Below are positions 11,801 through 23,700 of a stretch of DNA of 64,000 bases, piece after piece. The position numbers and the translations under genes are program-made. Position 1 is the first letter of the stretch. Each line of letters begins with the position of its first letter. Below the pieces are notes generated by a model. That model had not been told where the DNA came from and did no database searches. It saw only the letters and a list, made by a program, of their open reading frames with translations. The stretch covers positions 485,745-549,744 of the forward strand of contig NW_019091486.1 of NCBI RefSeq assembly GCF_001949145.1. The letters are read 5' to 3'. This DNA is from Acanthaster planci. Its lineage: Eukaryota > Echinodermata > Asteroidea > Valvatida > Acanthasteridae.

Positions 11801-13340
11801 CGCCATGGACTTCTGGCCAATTTGTGACCCACCATCCCCAAACCAGGCTGAAGTCGGTATTTGTGACGTGGGAAACTCTCTCTCCTTCAGCTTGTTTTTC
11901 ACAATTTAAAGTGATCCATGTTAAATCAAAATTCTGTCTGCAGAGAGCTTCTTAAGGGAAGGGATAGCTGTAAAATTCCCGTGAAAATCTGAAGAGCTGA
12001 AGTTCCACTATTTCAGAGTTATGAAGTTACCTACTTCAGCCTGGTTTTGGGATGGTGGGTCACATTTGAGTTTTTGACAGTTACTTCACACCCAAGTGTA
12101 CTCTTACATCGAGAATGTTATGCCCCAGCATCTGTCTCAACTGTCACTCCCAACTTGTATAGTGTTTAAGTTGGGCCAGCCCAAATAGCCCAGAGTGGCA
12201 GTTTGTGCCATATAGCCTGTCCAAACCTCATTGGCAACCCCTGCTTGCCAAAATAGATAAAATTCCAGGTTGGCATGCATGTAATTTGAATGGATTCTGT
12301 CAGATGAGAGCCACATAAACTTGGAGAAGGTCGAGAAATTTCTGAGGAAATTTGCCCACTATGCTCAGGCCGGCCCAACTACAGCACTGATGAAGGCGTG
12401 CCTGATATTACAAGTGATGAACACCAGGTATCAAAGCTTACACAGGTGGTCCTTGAGAGCCTCGATTTCATTCAGTGTCTTCTTGTACTTGTCTTCAATT
12501 GTAAGTTCGGCATCTGTTCAGGAAGGTTAATGTAACCGTGTGAAGAACAACGTGCAATGAATTGAAAAAGAAATACAGTGAACATGGCAAACAGGAACAA
12601 GTTATTCCTCAGTTAAATATGTAACCCCCCAACTATAGCATCAGTCCCAACTATAGTTGGACCCATCCCAACTAGAACAGACGTCGAGACGATGAGGGGT
12701 CAAGTGATGTAATGTTCAACGATCTTATTTTAAAGATGGCGACTGAGAGAGCGAGCCCATTAGATTGAATGGATAAAGGCAAAAAGACTGGAAAATACTT
12801 CAATAATGTGAGTGAAATCATTCCATAAATGGTTTTTAGAAAGCAGAAAGGTCACGAATCATGTTCGTGTGCAAAAGAAAGCGCGCCCACGATGATAAGT
12901 GGGTGCGCCAAAATGTTCAATACGCCGACACGAAATTGCGCATTCGGATGTGTGGCTAAGGATGGATCGGGAGTGAGAGTCCGTGCCACACTAGTGGGGC
13001 TATGAAGTGCCCAGAATGTGCCAAAGTCGTATTGTTTACAAATGTCATGTCATCGGTCACTGGTATAAATTATGTCCCAAAGTCAAGGGTGGTACCGATC
13101 CTCTTGATACTCGAATAGAACAGTATGGAGCTCCTCGCTAAAACGAGTCCCACTAATACTGGCCATGCCCACTTTCCATACATGTAGTTCTTTAATGGTA
13201 AAAAACGTCAGCCCGGATTCAGACCTTCATTGCGCAGAAAATGGAATTGTGCCGAACAAGAACCATGACAACTCACCATTCTTCTTCTTCTTCCCTTTCT
13301 TGCCCTTGCCTTTACCCTTTCCTTTCTTTTTCGGTGGCAT
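8852..13340 (-). CDS. DRC12: Dynein regulatory complex subunit 12 (CCDC153)
   Basis: DRC12 is a small coiled-coil subunit of the nexin-dynein regulatory complex of motile cilia and flagella. Six exons on the minus strand join without a frame break: 13340-13277, 12513-12444, 11090-10978, 10460-10368, 10144-10014 and 8980-8852, giving 199 residues (the human protein is about 210). The start is MPPKKKGKGKGKGKKGKKKK, the Lys-rich N-terminus typical of the family. It is followed by IEALKDHL, ARRAESHSEEWKLRMK, DMTRQYKTMQTEMGVRVR, HLEADLAKTKAQL, a Glu/Lys-rich heptad segment and the diagnostic end AFGLNPLDI before TAG. Nearly all of it after residue 22 is predicted coiled coil. It is transcribed divergently from BCL3 and convergently with ETFB. 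A half X-box for RFX factors sits about 100 bp before the start codon, as expected for a ciliary gene. All exon boundaries are GT-AG. Confidence 0.94.
9738..9960. repeat. Dispersed repeat in DRC12 intron, copy 1
   Basis: It begins CAAGGGCACATCCAGAGCC and contains TTTCTGAGGGGTGAGGCT. Both pieces recur in the same order at 32534-32753 in the BCL3 locus. The copy has a long T-run joined to a G-run near its start and C-runs at the other side. It is non-coding and interpreted as a short non-autonomous element. Confidence 0.5.
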
Positions 13341-13430
13341 TTTCAATCAGGGGAGGGATTCACTGAAAATCGCATCATCACTCGAAATTGAGAGAGTCAC
13401 GGGGAGCTAAGAAGCCACCTGCGTCGTGAA

Positions 13431-13443
13431 CGCCTATGGCAAC
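13431..13443 (-). promoter_or_regulatory. DRC12: X-box-like RFX half site upstream of DRC12
   Basis: Read on the minus strand the sequence is GTTGCCATAGGCG. The first eight bases match the RFX half site GTTGCC plus the AT spacer; the second half is degenerate. It is about 90-100 bp before the DRC12 ATG, where X-boxes of ciliary genes normally lie. A CGCGTGCGCA (NRF1-like) at 13461-13470 is adjacent. Confidence 0.4.
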
Positions 13444-15759
13444 AGGTTAAAGAATCACTACGCGTGCGCAGTTCAATCAGTGTCCACAGGATGGAGACAA
13501 CTGGCTGCGACTGCAAATAAAGCGCACGTCTATTGGAAGTGTCTTCCATTAGCGCCAGCAGTATTTCCAGTGTTAGCCACTACTTTAGACTAGCCTTAAT
13601 CACACGTGGTTGTGAACTAGCCTGTGACCGACTTATCAAAAGAGCGCCCTCATTGTAAACACTTTTTCCTTTTTTTTCACACCTTTGGTTTCTAAGTTCA
13701 AGGGGTATGGACTCGAAAATTTTACTTATAAGGGACTGACATTTTCGGGTTCTTTTCCCAGCTTTTGTGGCAGTGGAAGGTATTACACAAAGGGGCAAAC
13801 AATTAAGGGCATTTTAATATTGCTGTTTTAATTGAATACATGTAGTTACTAGTATTTTTGCCATTACTCCCTGTGTCGATTGATGCCGAGTGCCCGGCCA
13901 AACAGGCATGAGGCTGCACCTGAGTGGGACCGTACGGCATCTGCTGTGATTTAGAAATCAGATCAAGCGGCCTATACTATGGCAGAACGGAGCCGTACGG
14001 AGTCGGCCACGTCCCGGTTCCAGTTTAGTGGTACTAGTACCGTACTACAGTGGATATCACAGAGACAGACGCATATCGTTTGCACTTTGACCCAACAGCT
14101 AGATGTGCAAACCTAAGTGATTGCAGTAATTGTGCTGTTGTTGTTTGCTCAACCTGATCACAAACAAGTGTGATTATTGGGGTTGGTTTTCACAAGATCC
14201 CATGTACGAGATGAACATTCATATTTTGATACATGTATTACAAAGGGTACAAGGCTGTCGAAGTTTCCTTTCTATGATCATGCAATCGCGTCGGGAACTT
14301 ACTCGGAGATTCCAGATGAGAATATTGCTTTTGAAAACTAATCGGAGTATTTGTCAAGTAAGACGTAAGAGTATCAGAGTGTGGCCAGGCAACATAATTA
14401 AACAGAATTAAATGCTGACATATAGCTGCAATATTAAATGGAAAAAAATTAAAGCACAAATTGAAAACTATTATAAATGGGACACAAAAGGGGTAATTTC
14501 AAAGAATTTTTTTCTTACCCTCTTTACGTGGCATATTCATTAATTGACCGATGGAAAAACTGAGTCAACAGTGATCTGTGTTCTTTGAACTTTGAGCGGG
14601 GTACGGTAAACTTCTCGAGCGGGCTGGGAGGTGTGAACACGGGCGTCCATCCACCGGCAGGTACAAATATTGTTCTTCAGAAGGCCAAGTATCCTTAAAT
14701 TATTGGCGTTCTTTCTTCAAGTTCTTTCTGCCTTTTCTTTTCCTCTTCTTTCTTTTTTCTTTTTCTTTTTTTTTTGGGGGGGGGTGGGAGAATTCGCGAA
14801 GGCGTCATGAATGGAAACCCTTACCTAGAGTCCGGGTGGACCGATGGACAGGAGGCAAACACATGGCATCTTTCCAAACTGCTCCAAGTAATGTTAAAAA
14901 AAACAACACTCTGACAATGAATAAAGCCAATGTTTTAATAAGATTCTGAAATTCAGTAACTTTCTGGTAATCTGCAATTAGGAAGCTTGCTGTATGTACA
15001 ATGATTTGAAAGGATGTATTACTTAGGCTTCTATATTAAAGTTGATGCTAACTTGGTAATGAAAGTGTGATTTCTAAAGAAAAATCAATAAATACGGGGA
15101 ACTCCACGAATTTCGTTTGCAAAAGCCAATTTTATTCCATTGCGATCCGTATATATTCCAATGGACTTTCTCCGATCCTACACGTTTGAATAGTCCTCAC
15201 GTGTCAAACAAAAATACTTTTTTTGTGAGAAAAATTATTCCCTTTATGAAATCATGATCATACATGTAGATGTACATGTACATGTACAATTAAGCATATA
15301 CCGTTGTGCCAGCGAAGCCCGGTTACCAATCAAAGCCCCTTGCAGTTGTTGCGGCCGAGTACCAACTATTGATGATCTAACCACATAAAGCATATACCGA
15401 ATACGTACGTACGTGCGTACAGGGGAATCACCGGACGGGTCACCGAGCGCCCTTGCGCTGTGCATAAACCAACTTGCTTCGCTAGCTCTCTTGATTTGAA
15501 TAGACAAGTACGTGACTTGCTTGGCACTGGCTTCCATTGTGTACACGATGAAAGATCATTTGCATGTACGTACGTAAATGCTCTTAATATGTAAAATAAG
15601 GCTACGCTCCGGCTGCGTTTGTAAGGAACGTTCATGCTGCTTGTGCCATACGGTCGCGGATTAGGGACATTCCCTTCTCGACTGTAAAGTGCAGCGTAGT
15701 TGAACGTGGCACATAATGGCGCGCCACGAACTCATGATGTATCGCTGGAGTTCGTAGGG

Positions 15760-15769
15760 GGGAATTCCC
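15760..15769. promoter_or_regulatory. Palindromic NF-kB site upstream of BCL3
   Basis: GGGAATTCCC is a perfect palindromic kB site in a GC-richer stretch about 2 kb upstream of the BCL3 coding start. A GGGGAATCAC near-match is at 15422-15431. It may lie in the BCL3 promoter, since BCL3 transcription is NF-kB-dependent in mammals. Confidence 0.4.
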
Positions 15770-17760
15770 GCGCAGTGACTGTAGTTTCCGCTCCATAAGG
15801 ACTCGTCATAGTCTACATGCAGCGGATACTGATTCTCTGCTTACATGTATGCCGTGGAAGGGGACTCCTGGCCGTAGATTTGGGCCGCAGATCGAAGGTA
15901 ATCGAGTCGGTTTTTGTCTTTAGATTGAGCCTGACATAACAGACCGTGTGCCCGTGTGAGGCTGTGATCCGGCTGGCGTTGCGAAACAACCGGACATTGG
16001 GCTTGGCTATTTTGTTGATCGAGGTCGACCTGCTGTACCGTGCACACACAGCAGTTGTGGTGGGCTGTGCTGTAATGTAATGTACATGTACAGTGTACAT
16101 GTACGTCTATCCGTGTGTATAGGTCCCCGTTGCCCTCCATACATCGGTAATGGTTGTACTGTTGTAGTACGTACGCATTAAGCCTGACATGACTGGTTTG
16201 TCCGGTCGAGAAGGCAGAGATTTTCAGTGGAATTTTGTTGCCAAATTCTGCCGCTAATAACCAAAGAGGCTACGTGGCCTTTGAAGAAACCGTTTGGCCT
16301 TTTGGGTTGAAAACGTACGGTTCTGAATTCCCGTATATCAACACGCATGGTGTGTGTGTACTTGATGTACTCAGTTTTACGCTTCGTCTTTAGCCAGTTG
16401 CGAGTGCCTGCCGGACATCAGCACTTATGAATATAGGCTAAGCTTGGGGATTATTAAAATTGGTGGTCGACTTGACAGCATTCGTGTGATCGTCGTAAGC
16501 TGAGTGCACTGTTATGTGAAACTGATCAAAGTTTTTTTGAAAGGTGGAAATTGTAAAAGTGCTGAGTAAAATTAGACACAGCCAGTAATTACATTTGCGC
16601 AAAAAAACCACGCGAATGTGAACGAGCCAATGAAATTCTACCCAGTCTGACAATGGTCCTCCATGGTCTGACTTATCAAGATTAGCTGCCCCTTTTCACT
16701 CAGTACATGTGAGGTTGTGTTTATTCTTTCTTTCCAGGAAAATGCTTTTTATGCTAAATCCACGTAGACTCTGTAATATTACGACTTTCCAGTCCACATT
16801 TTTTTACATTTTCATTACATTAAATTAGTGTGAATAATGCTATCGTACCCACCGCGGGTAACCGAGGAAACAAAAATCCACATTTAATGTAAAAAAACTG
16901 CAGGTTGCTGACAATTCAACTTTTAATTTCACTGACGTGTTTGATGGGAAGTAATGCCTCTAACCCTCTCTAATCGTTCTTTTTCGTGGAGGTGGTTGAG
17001 GGGTGTTCGGACTGTGAGGTTAGTTGCTTTTCCGTATTTGCTTTTGTCCTTTTCAAGTGACTTAAAGACGACATGAATTTTTTTAACACAAACTTTAACT
17101 GGTGTCATCTGTAGAGGATTTTCAGTCACGTAATTTTTGATGGTCAACTTTCAATGTGCGCGGAAACGCGCACGTCTTCGAAGTCTTTCAACATTCCGGC
17201 GTACATACAACTGCCAATAGAAATACACTGAGTCGGAAACTTTATGCACCTGCCTTCACAGAAATGGTACGCTTCCTGCATGCAATGCCTTTGCTCGTCA
17301 TCTTACGTTGCGCGAAACACCTCTATTCCTAGATCCTCTGAGTTATAGAAAAACTGGGGGGGGGTTGTTCATTTGTTTTGAAATTCACATTTCCCTCAGC
17401 ACCTTTTAATTGAATTATTCAGGGCAACTGAGGGCGCTGTTGGTGCGATGTCACCAGAGGCGCTTTTTTGAACATTCGGTGTGTTGAAAGTAAAAACCCG
17501 TTCAATGCCGTTGACTTCTGTGATTTTATTTTTCTCTGTGGAGATTTCACTTACCGTTTTTGTTACTTGTTACAGGCATACCGTAAACATTATCGTATCA
17601 GGACCTTGACCGTGACCTACTTTGAAAGCTGTCTTCGATAAGCATGTTTTAAGAACTAATTTATGAGCGTGATGAGAAGTGAACATACCAACTTCAAGCA
17701 ACTGGATTTATTTCTTCCTGGTGATCCCCTAACATTCTAAATTCTACCTCCGCTCACCCG

Positions 17761-20700
17761 ATGCCTAATTGTTATTCCCCCGTGCCTACCAAAATGTCTG
17801 AAAAGGAGGACGGAGATGTGTCAATGTACCACACAATGCAGACTTTACCCCTCAACTTATCAGCATCGGAGAAACCTACGGAATGTGCAGACAATGAGGT
17901 CACGCGTCCAGGGGTGGATTCGAACCAGGGACCAGTTAGACCACGAACAGAGAAGGAAGACCGAGCAGGAATTGCTAGACTGGTGAGTGCCTTCAATGGT
18001 GATGTCGGTCACGACAACAAACCTGACAAGGGCGGTGGGCCGACGGTGCCGGACCGTGACCTGCAGGTGCCGGCGCGGCCGAGATCCTCCGCCAGGAAAA
18101 GATCCGACGCCCCGGCGAAGCCTGGCCGGCGGTCGCGCTACGATTTACCCGTCGGACCGCTGACCAATGCCCCCGCTGTCAAATCGGAATACCGAGCCTG
18201 TTACGAGGACGATCGGAAGGTACCGAGTCCCGTCGCCGAGAGTTCCTGCCGGCCTCTAGTGCCTGTGGTGGGCATTCGGGCCGCGGCTCATCCAGCCGAG
18301 CCGTCGAACAAGGCAGGATGTCCAGGGGAATCGCAGGTCAAGTTCGGCCACCAGTTACCGGCCATGGTCGCTTGCCCTCGACCACAGAGTCAGTCAGGAA
18401 ATGACGGCAAGAAGATAGCAGCGCAAAGGAAGGCACCAGGTAAGGATGTACATGTAATGAAAATGTGACCAACTTGGGCCTGGTATGTTTGTTTTGTTTT
18501 TTCGGAGACAAGCTGTGGAGCGAAGGTTTATGACAGGTATACGTATGCCATAGTTCATGCAGCACCAGCTGGGCGCACTAGCTACTTAGCACTTAGTAGC
18601 AAAAAAAGTTCTGCTGACGCTGTAACAGAAAGAAACTAGAAAACTGCGAACCTTAAGCACTGTTATTAGATTTCATTGCGGTGGTTGCACTAACGGTTGC
18701 GCGCGCATGGAGATTTCTATTGTTGTATCACTAAGTAAAAACAAATTCCTCCGTGGTTAGCGTGCCTTTCGCTGCGTTTACTGCTTAAATACGGCCTTAA
18801 GACCAATCTCATTTTGCCTACAACTTGTATGGATGGCCAAAGTTTGCAAAAAATTACCCTATGACTGATTTTTTATTTAACCTCATTTTTTTTCAAAATG
18901 TTATATGTCCCACTAATGTTAAAGAGGTTGTAGTTTTTTGGTTTTTTTTGTTACTTAGCAGCGCGTGTATTATTATTTGATGTTTTGAAAGGAGTGTGGA
19001 ATTTTGAAAACCTTGTGAATAAATCTTTTACTTTTGTCTTGGCGGCCAGCCATAGTTTTAGCAGTCACTTATAGGAACAAGATACATGTATGCAACTGTG
19101 ACCTTTTGATAGCAGACCCTGCACGGTGCCTCTGTTATAGCATAAAATCATGTGCTTGTGGCGCCACGAAACTGGGCCCTCATAAATTCATAATTTGTTT
19201 TGGTACAAAACTATATCTGGTATATACCGTACAGAAAGGATACTGTATGTAGGCCTATACCAAGTGTCTATCGGCATCTCAGCAGGCAGGCTATACTGCT
19301 GGTGCATTCTTCTTGCTATTAGGGCAGGTATTCGTGTTTAAATACTCACGCGGTGTTTAAATACTCACGCGGTCACAATCTTTCGAGCAATAACCTGCAA
19401 AACGTCCTCACAAATTTCAAACCAAAATCTCGTTTTGGTTTGAAATGCCTCGTTTGTGCCATGGTGACGCATTCGACGCATGGTGTCGCTTATGGGACTG
19501 GAGCTGGACCAATAGAGGGCGCTATATCCTTAGCAACGGAGGCTCCTTTGGTGCTAACTGCGCATCGTTGGTTCACAAAGCACTATGGGAAACGCAAGCG
19601 TTGCAGTCGCACTGCTACCAACAAAATGAATCGTCTGGAGTTCTGACATAGCTGCAAGGGATTTTTTGAATTCTTTGTTAATTATTCTTTTACTTTTGTA
19701 CTGACGGCATGCCATAGATTTAGCAGCCACGGAAAATTACGACTCTGACGTCAAAAGAGCAGGCCCTAGTTGCTGACAATGACAACATATGAGCGGTTAC
19801 TTCTTTTATCGTTCTGAACAGAATGATGTACGTGGCTTTGTACGTACAATATTGTTAAGTCATTTCTTCTTTTTACTCAACCCAAGCCCGACCAAACCGA
19901 AACTTGAGCCTAAATAATGGGAGATATAATATGCTGTGACATATGTCAAAAAAGAAAAAAAATCCATTGGCGTGTCTGGGGGTGGGTCGGTCGCTTGCCC
20001 CCGGGGAAAAAAACCTAGAAAACAGGGGGCAATTGAAAATGAAATGAAAAGAGAGAGGCGGCTTGGAATAAAAATCACCAATTTGTTCAATAAAAAAAAT
20101 AATAATAACAAAATAACAACAACAAAAAAAACACTCACCACAAAAGACCCTCTCCCGCTGTTATTCTCACAACTTTTTCGCTGATGAATGCTTTGCTCCT
20201 ATAACGGAAGTTTTCCCTCGGGATGAAATGGTGTCCCTCGGAAGAAATACTGTCGAAGCCCATGAAAGCATGATCTCATCAGATGCATCAAACCCAGGTT
20301 TAGATATCTAAACAAACATCAAGTCCCTTCAAAACAGGGAATAAACGTAAAACAGGGATTGCACGGTTTTTCTCCGGTTCCATGCCAAGTGCAAGTGATC
20401 ACTGCATGCCAAGGCATGGGGTCTACTGCCTTACCTGCAGCCTGGATTCGAGGTTGAACGAACATTTCAGACCGAGTAAAGATGTGTACACCTCAGCTGA
20501 TATATTTAGATTATGACGTAGACCCGCATACCTTCAGATTAGCCGTGGAGTGCAGTTGGAATATAAGAATATGAAATCAATGTTGAAGTATATTGTCATA
20601 CACGTATCGAGGTCGGGTCGTTTTCCACGCTCGAATGCTGTTTCGTCTGCGTGTCCATCGCCAAGCATTGAACAATGGACGGTTTCTGTTGGTGGTACAG

Positions 20701-23700
20701 AGAAATGACCTTCACATACCTCCGTCCCGTACCAGGAAAGGTTGTGTGCTTGTTTATTTGCTTCTTGAACTGTGCCGGTTGAATTCCCCCCTTTAAGGGA
20801 ACGTGTCTGCAAACCATTTCCAAGAACTGAAACTTTGGTTGGTTTTCCGCTTCCTGTACGCACCGTGATTCCCCCACGAAATTAGCAACCACAGGCGAGT
20901 TTAATTAAGCGACCGTTATTTTGTCAGATCAATTTTGCCTGTCATGTGGTTAATCCAGTCCTTTTGTGTTGTACAGGTTACCAGCGAAAGTCGCCGCAGG
21001 TGGTTGACAACTGGTCGAAGTTGACGTTATTTAAGTTTTGAATGTGCCGTCAACCTGGACCACTGTGTTGCTGCCGACATCATATTGCAATCCACTCTGT
21101 CTTTTATTTTATTCTATTGGGGGGGGCGCCACTTTAATGATGCATTCGAAATCCAAAAGAGTGAAACTAGGTACTAAGTGAGAGTGAAATTCTTATGCAT
21201 TGAGACTGAAATACCTACAATTTGAAAAAGAACCCCTTCCAGTGGAGGTGCAGCGGGATCTCTATTCTGATCGATTGATTGAATGTTGCTGTAGTTTGTC
21301 GGAGGAGTCATTGAATTTTTCACCCCAGTGGAGCGAATGTTCTCTCTTTAGACTTAGAGCGTACAAAGGCTTACATTTGGATCATATAGTACTATAACGG
21401 GGGAATGCATTCTGAAAAATTCTTTCAGTTTATGAAGGCAAAAAGTAGTGCTCTATCCAAGAGGGGGAGGCAGAGGGCAATTTTACAGAAATGGAACTAT
21501 ACCGCCTTTCTCTGGGGGTACGGTGTGGATTCCTTCACGGATGAAAAAAGGAACAGTCTGTTTCGGAAAAAAATGTCCACTTCCCTTGACTGAAGACTGC
21601 AAAGACGGATATGCGTAGGCCTACATGTAGGCCTACATCTGTTGTACTTCAACGTTTATAGCTTATGTGATCCCAAAATCCTCTGAAATCTTGCCGTATT
21701 TGAACCACTCATAATCTTTAAAGGTCCCTCGTGGAGAAACTACGTTTATGCATCAACGGCAACGAATAGTTTGTTGCGGACTGTCATACGTGTTTATGCA
21801 CAGCCTTCAAAAAAACACTCGTCCTTGGAATTTTGTTTCGGCATACGTTAGGCCGGCCGACAGTCTCTTTTACCGCTGTAGGCCTATGAGGGCGCACTCA
21901 CCTGCTCGCTGAGCGGCTGTTTCAGTTGCGTTTCAATGAAGCAGCGCGCCTGTTTTAGACTGAAGATCGAAACTTGGCAAGAAGGTACCGGTAGGTGGTC
22001 GTGTAAGGCCATGCGTTGAACCAGGCGTTTGTACCTACATGTACATGTAATTCAGCCTGGTCGAATTTTGACCGGTACTTCCGCATTCCGACATTACAAC
22101 ATTGGCAGAACCCCGGATTTAAGCACACCTTGCTCGATGTTATAACAATGCAAAAAAGTCGAACAAAAGATTGCACTTGTTTTGGTACACACAGATACCA
22201 GCTAAAAACACGTTTTCCTGTGACATTGCACAAGGAAACGTACATATGCGCTTGTTTCCTTCTTAACCCACATGATTATAGTTGTCTTAAGGTGGCAAGG
22301 AAATGAAACCTGTTTATTTAGGGGAAATTGTGTGGGGAAATTCTTTCTACGTATTTTGAAACATTGTTCTTGGTGTTTGCCGTGTACTGAATATTTTCTG
22401 AGCAGAGCGATTTGCACATTTAACGCGCTCATTGGAATTTCATCAGAAGGGCTATGGTGCTAGCGTGTAGGTTCATTAAGCCCTTGCATTACATGTGCAC
22501 TGCCCAGCAGCGTGGGTGCAATTTTTACAAGTCCAGACGTTTCTATCTATGAATTAAGATGACGTCATTGGGAGATCACTACTTTCACTTCAAATCGGAT
22601 AGTTTTGCATGTGATATTCTGGGCCCAATTTCACGGCGCTACTCAGCGCACGATTTCACTCTAGAGGTCCCGCGTCTTACGGAAACCATAAGCAGTAAGC
22701 AGAGCAAAAAGCACGCTAACCATGGAGGAAATATTTGCTTAGGTCAGTGGCATACATGTAACAATGGAAATTTCTACGCTACCCATGCAACTTTTGTGCT
22801 GAGCCCTGCAACCGTGGAATGTTTGCCGTGACATAATGTTTACCGTTAAGCAATTTTGGTGTTGGCCAAAAATTGGCTTAACGGTAAGACCCAGATGCAT
22901 TCACGCCTTTTTTTTCTTAAAGTCATGAGTGACTCCAACGCATGCGAAGAAAGCGCATTCAACGCAGTGACTCACTGTGACGTCACGTTGTCATGAGCAG
23001 AGTGACTCGAAGGAAATTCTCATATGAATAAAAGTCATGAGAATTTGTGTTAATATAACTAATGGGGTAAGGCCAGACATGCCTGACGTTTCGTGTCCGC
23101 TTTTCGTCCCTGGCCATTTCCTCTTACTTGGCAAGAAAACGTGTACATGTGCATGTAGATCGAGTCATGTGGTCGAGCAATGAGTGTGTCGTGCACATCT
23201 CTCCCGGTAATCTCCGCGTACATGTATGTATGTTAGGATGTTGATTGTGCCCCAGAGCCGTTTGTACTTTGGACATTTTTATCTGTATCGCTTTATATGC
23301 ATACCTTTTGTGATTTGATATTTGTATATGAAACCTAACGGCAAGAGGAAAATCGTTCTCTCTACGTTAGCTGTCATTAGCTTTTACCACCATGTGCAAA
23401 TCGGAACTTTTCCTAATTCAGTCCGTGATTTACTAACAAAAAATTTTTTCGGCATTCAGAGTGTGACATTTGGAAGTCTAAATTACTCAAAATCTCGCAA
23501 GGATCTGCCTTCCTTAGAAAAAGAACACAATTCAAAATCAATAAACTTGAAAACGCGGGGAGTTCATTATTTGTTCAGTAAATGTTACGAAAATGGAGAC
23601 TTCCCCAGTTGCGCGTGACGATTTTTCCTGCAATGCGTCGCCATACCAGCTACGATGACAATTTTGGGAAGACAGATATTTACAAGAGTTGGAGTGGGAA

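Larger units (their letters stand above)
13341..17760. other. Divergent intergenic region between DRC12 and BCL3
   Basis: This 4.4-kb interval should hold both promoters. Near DRC12 there is an X-box half site and an NRF1-like CGCGTGCGCA. A GC-richer, promoter-like stretch near 15.6-15.8 kb contains a palindromic NF-kB site. ACATGT palindromes cluster at 15.26-15.29 and 16.08 kb, a T/C tract with G-run lies near 14.72-14.79 kb, and a 27-bp motif at 17427-17453 also occurs at 8433-8459. No exon could be supported, though a 5' untranslated BCL3 exon is likely. Confidence 0.6.

Noticed and set aside
20534-20892. Overlapping minus-strand frames of about 100 codons in BCL3 intron 1
   Set aside because: No recognisable domains, no splice signals that help, and overlapping frames of equal length suggest chance.
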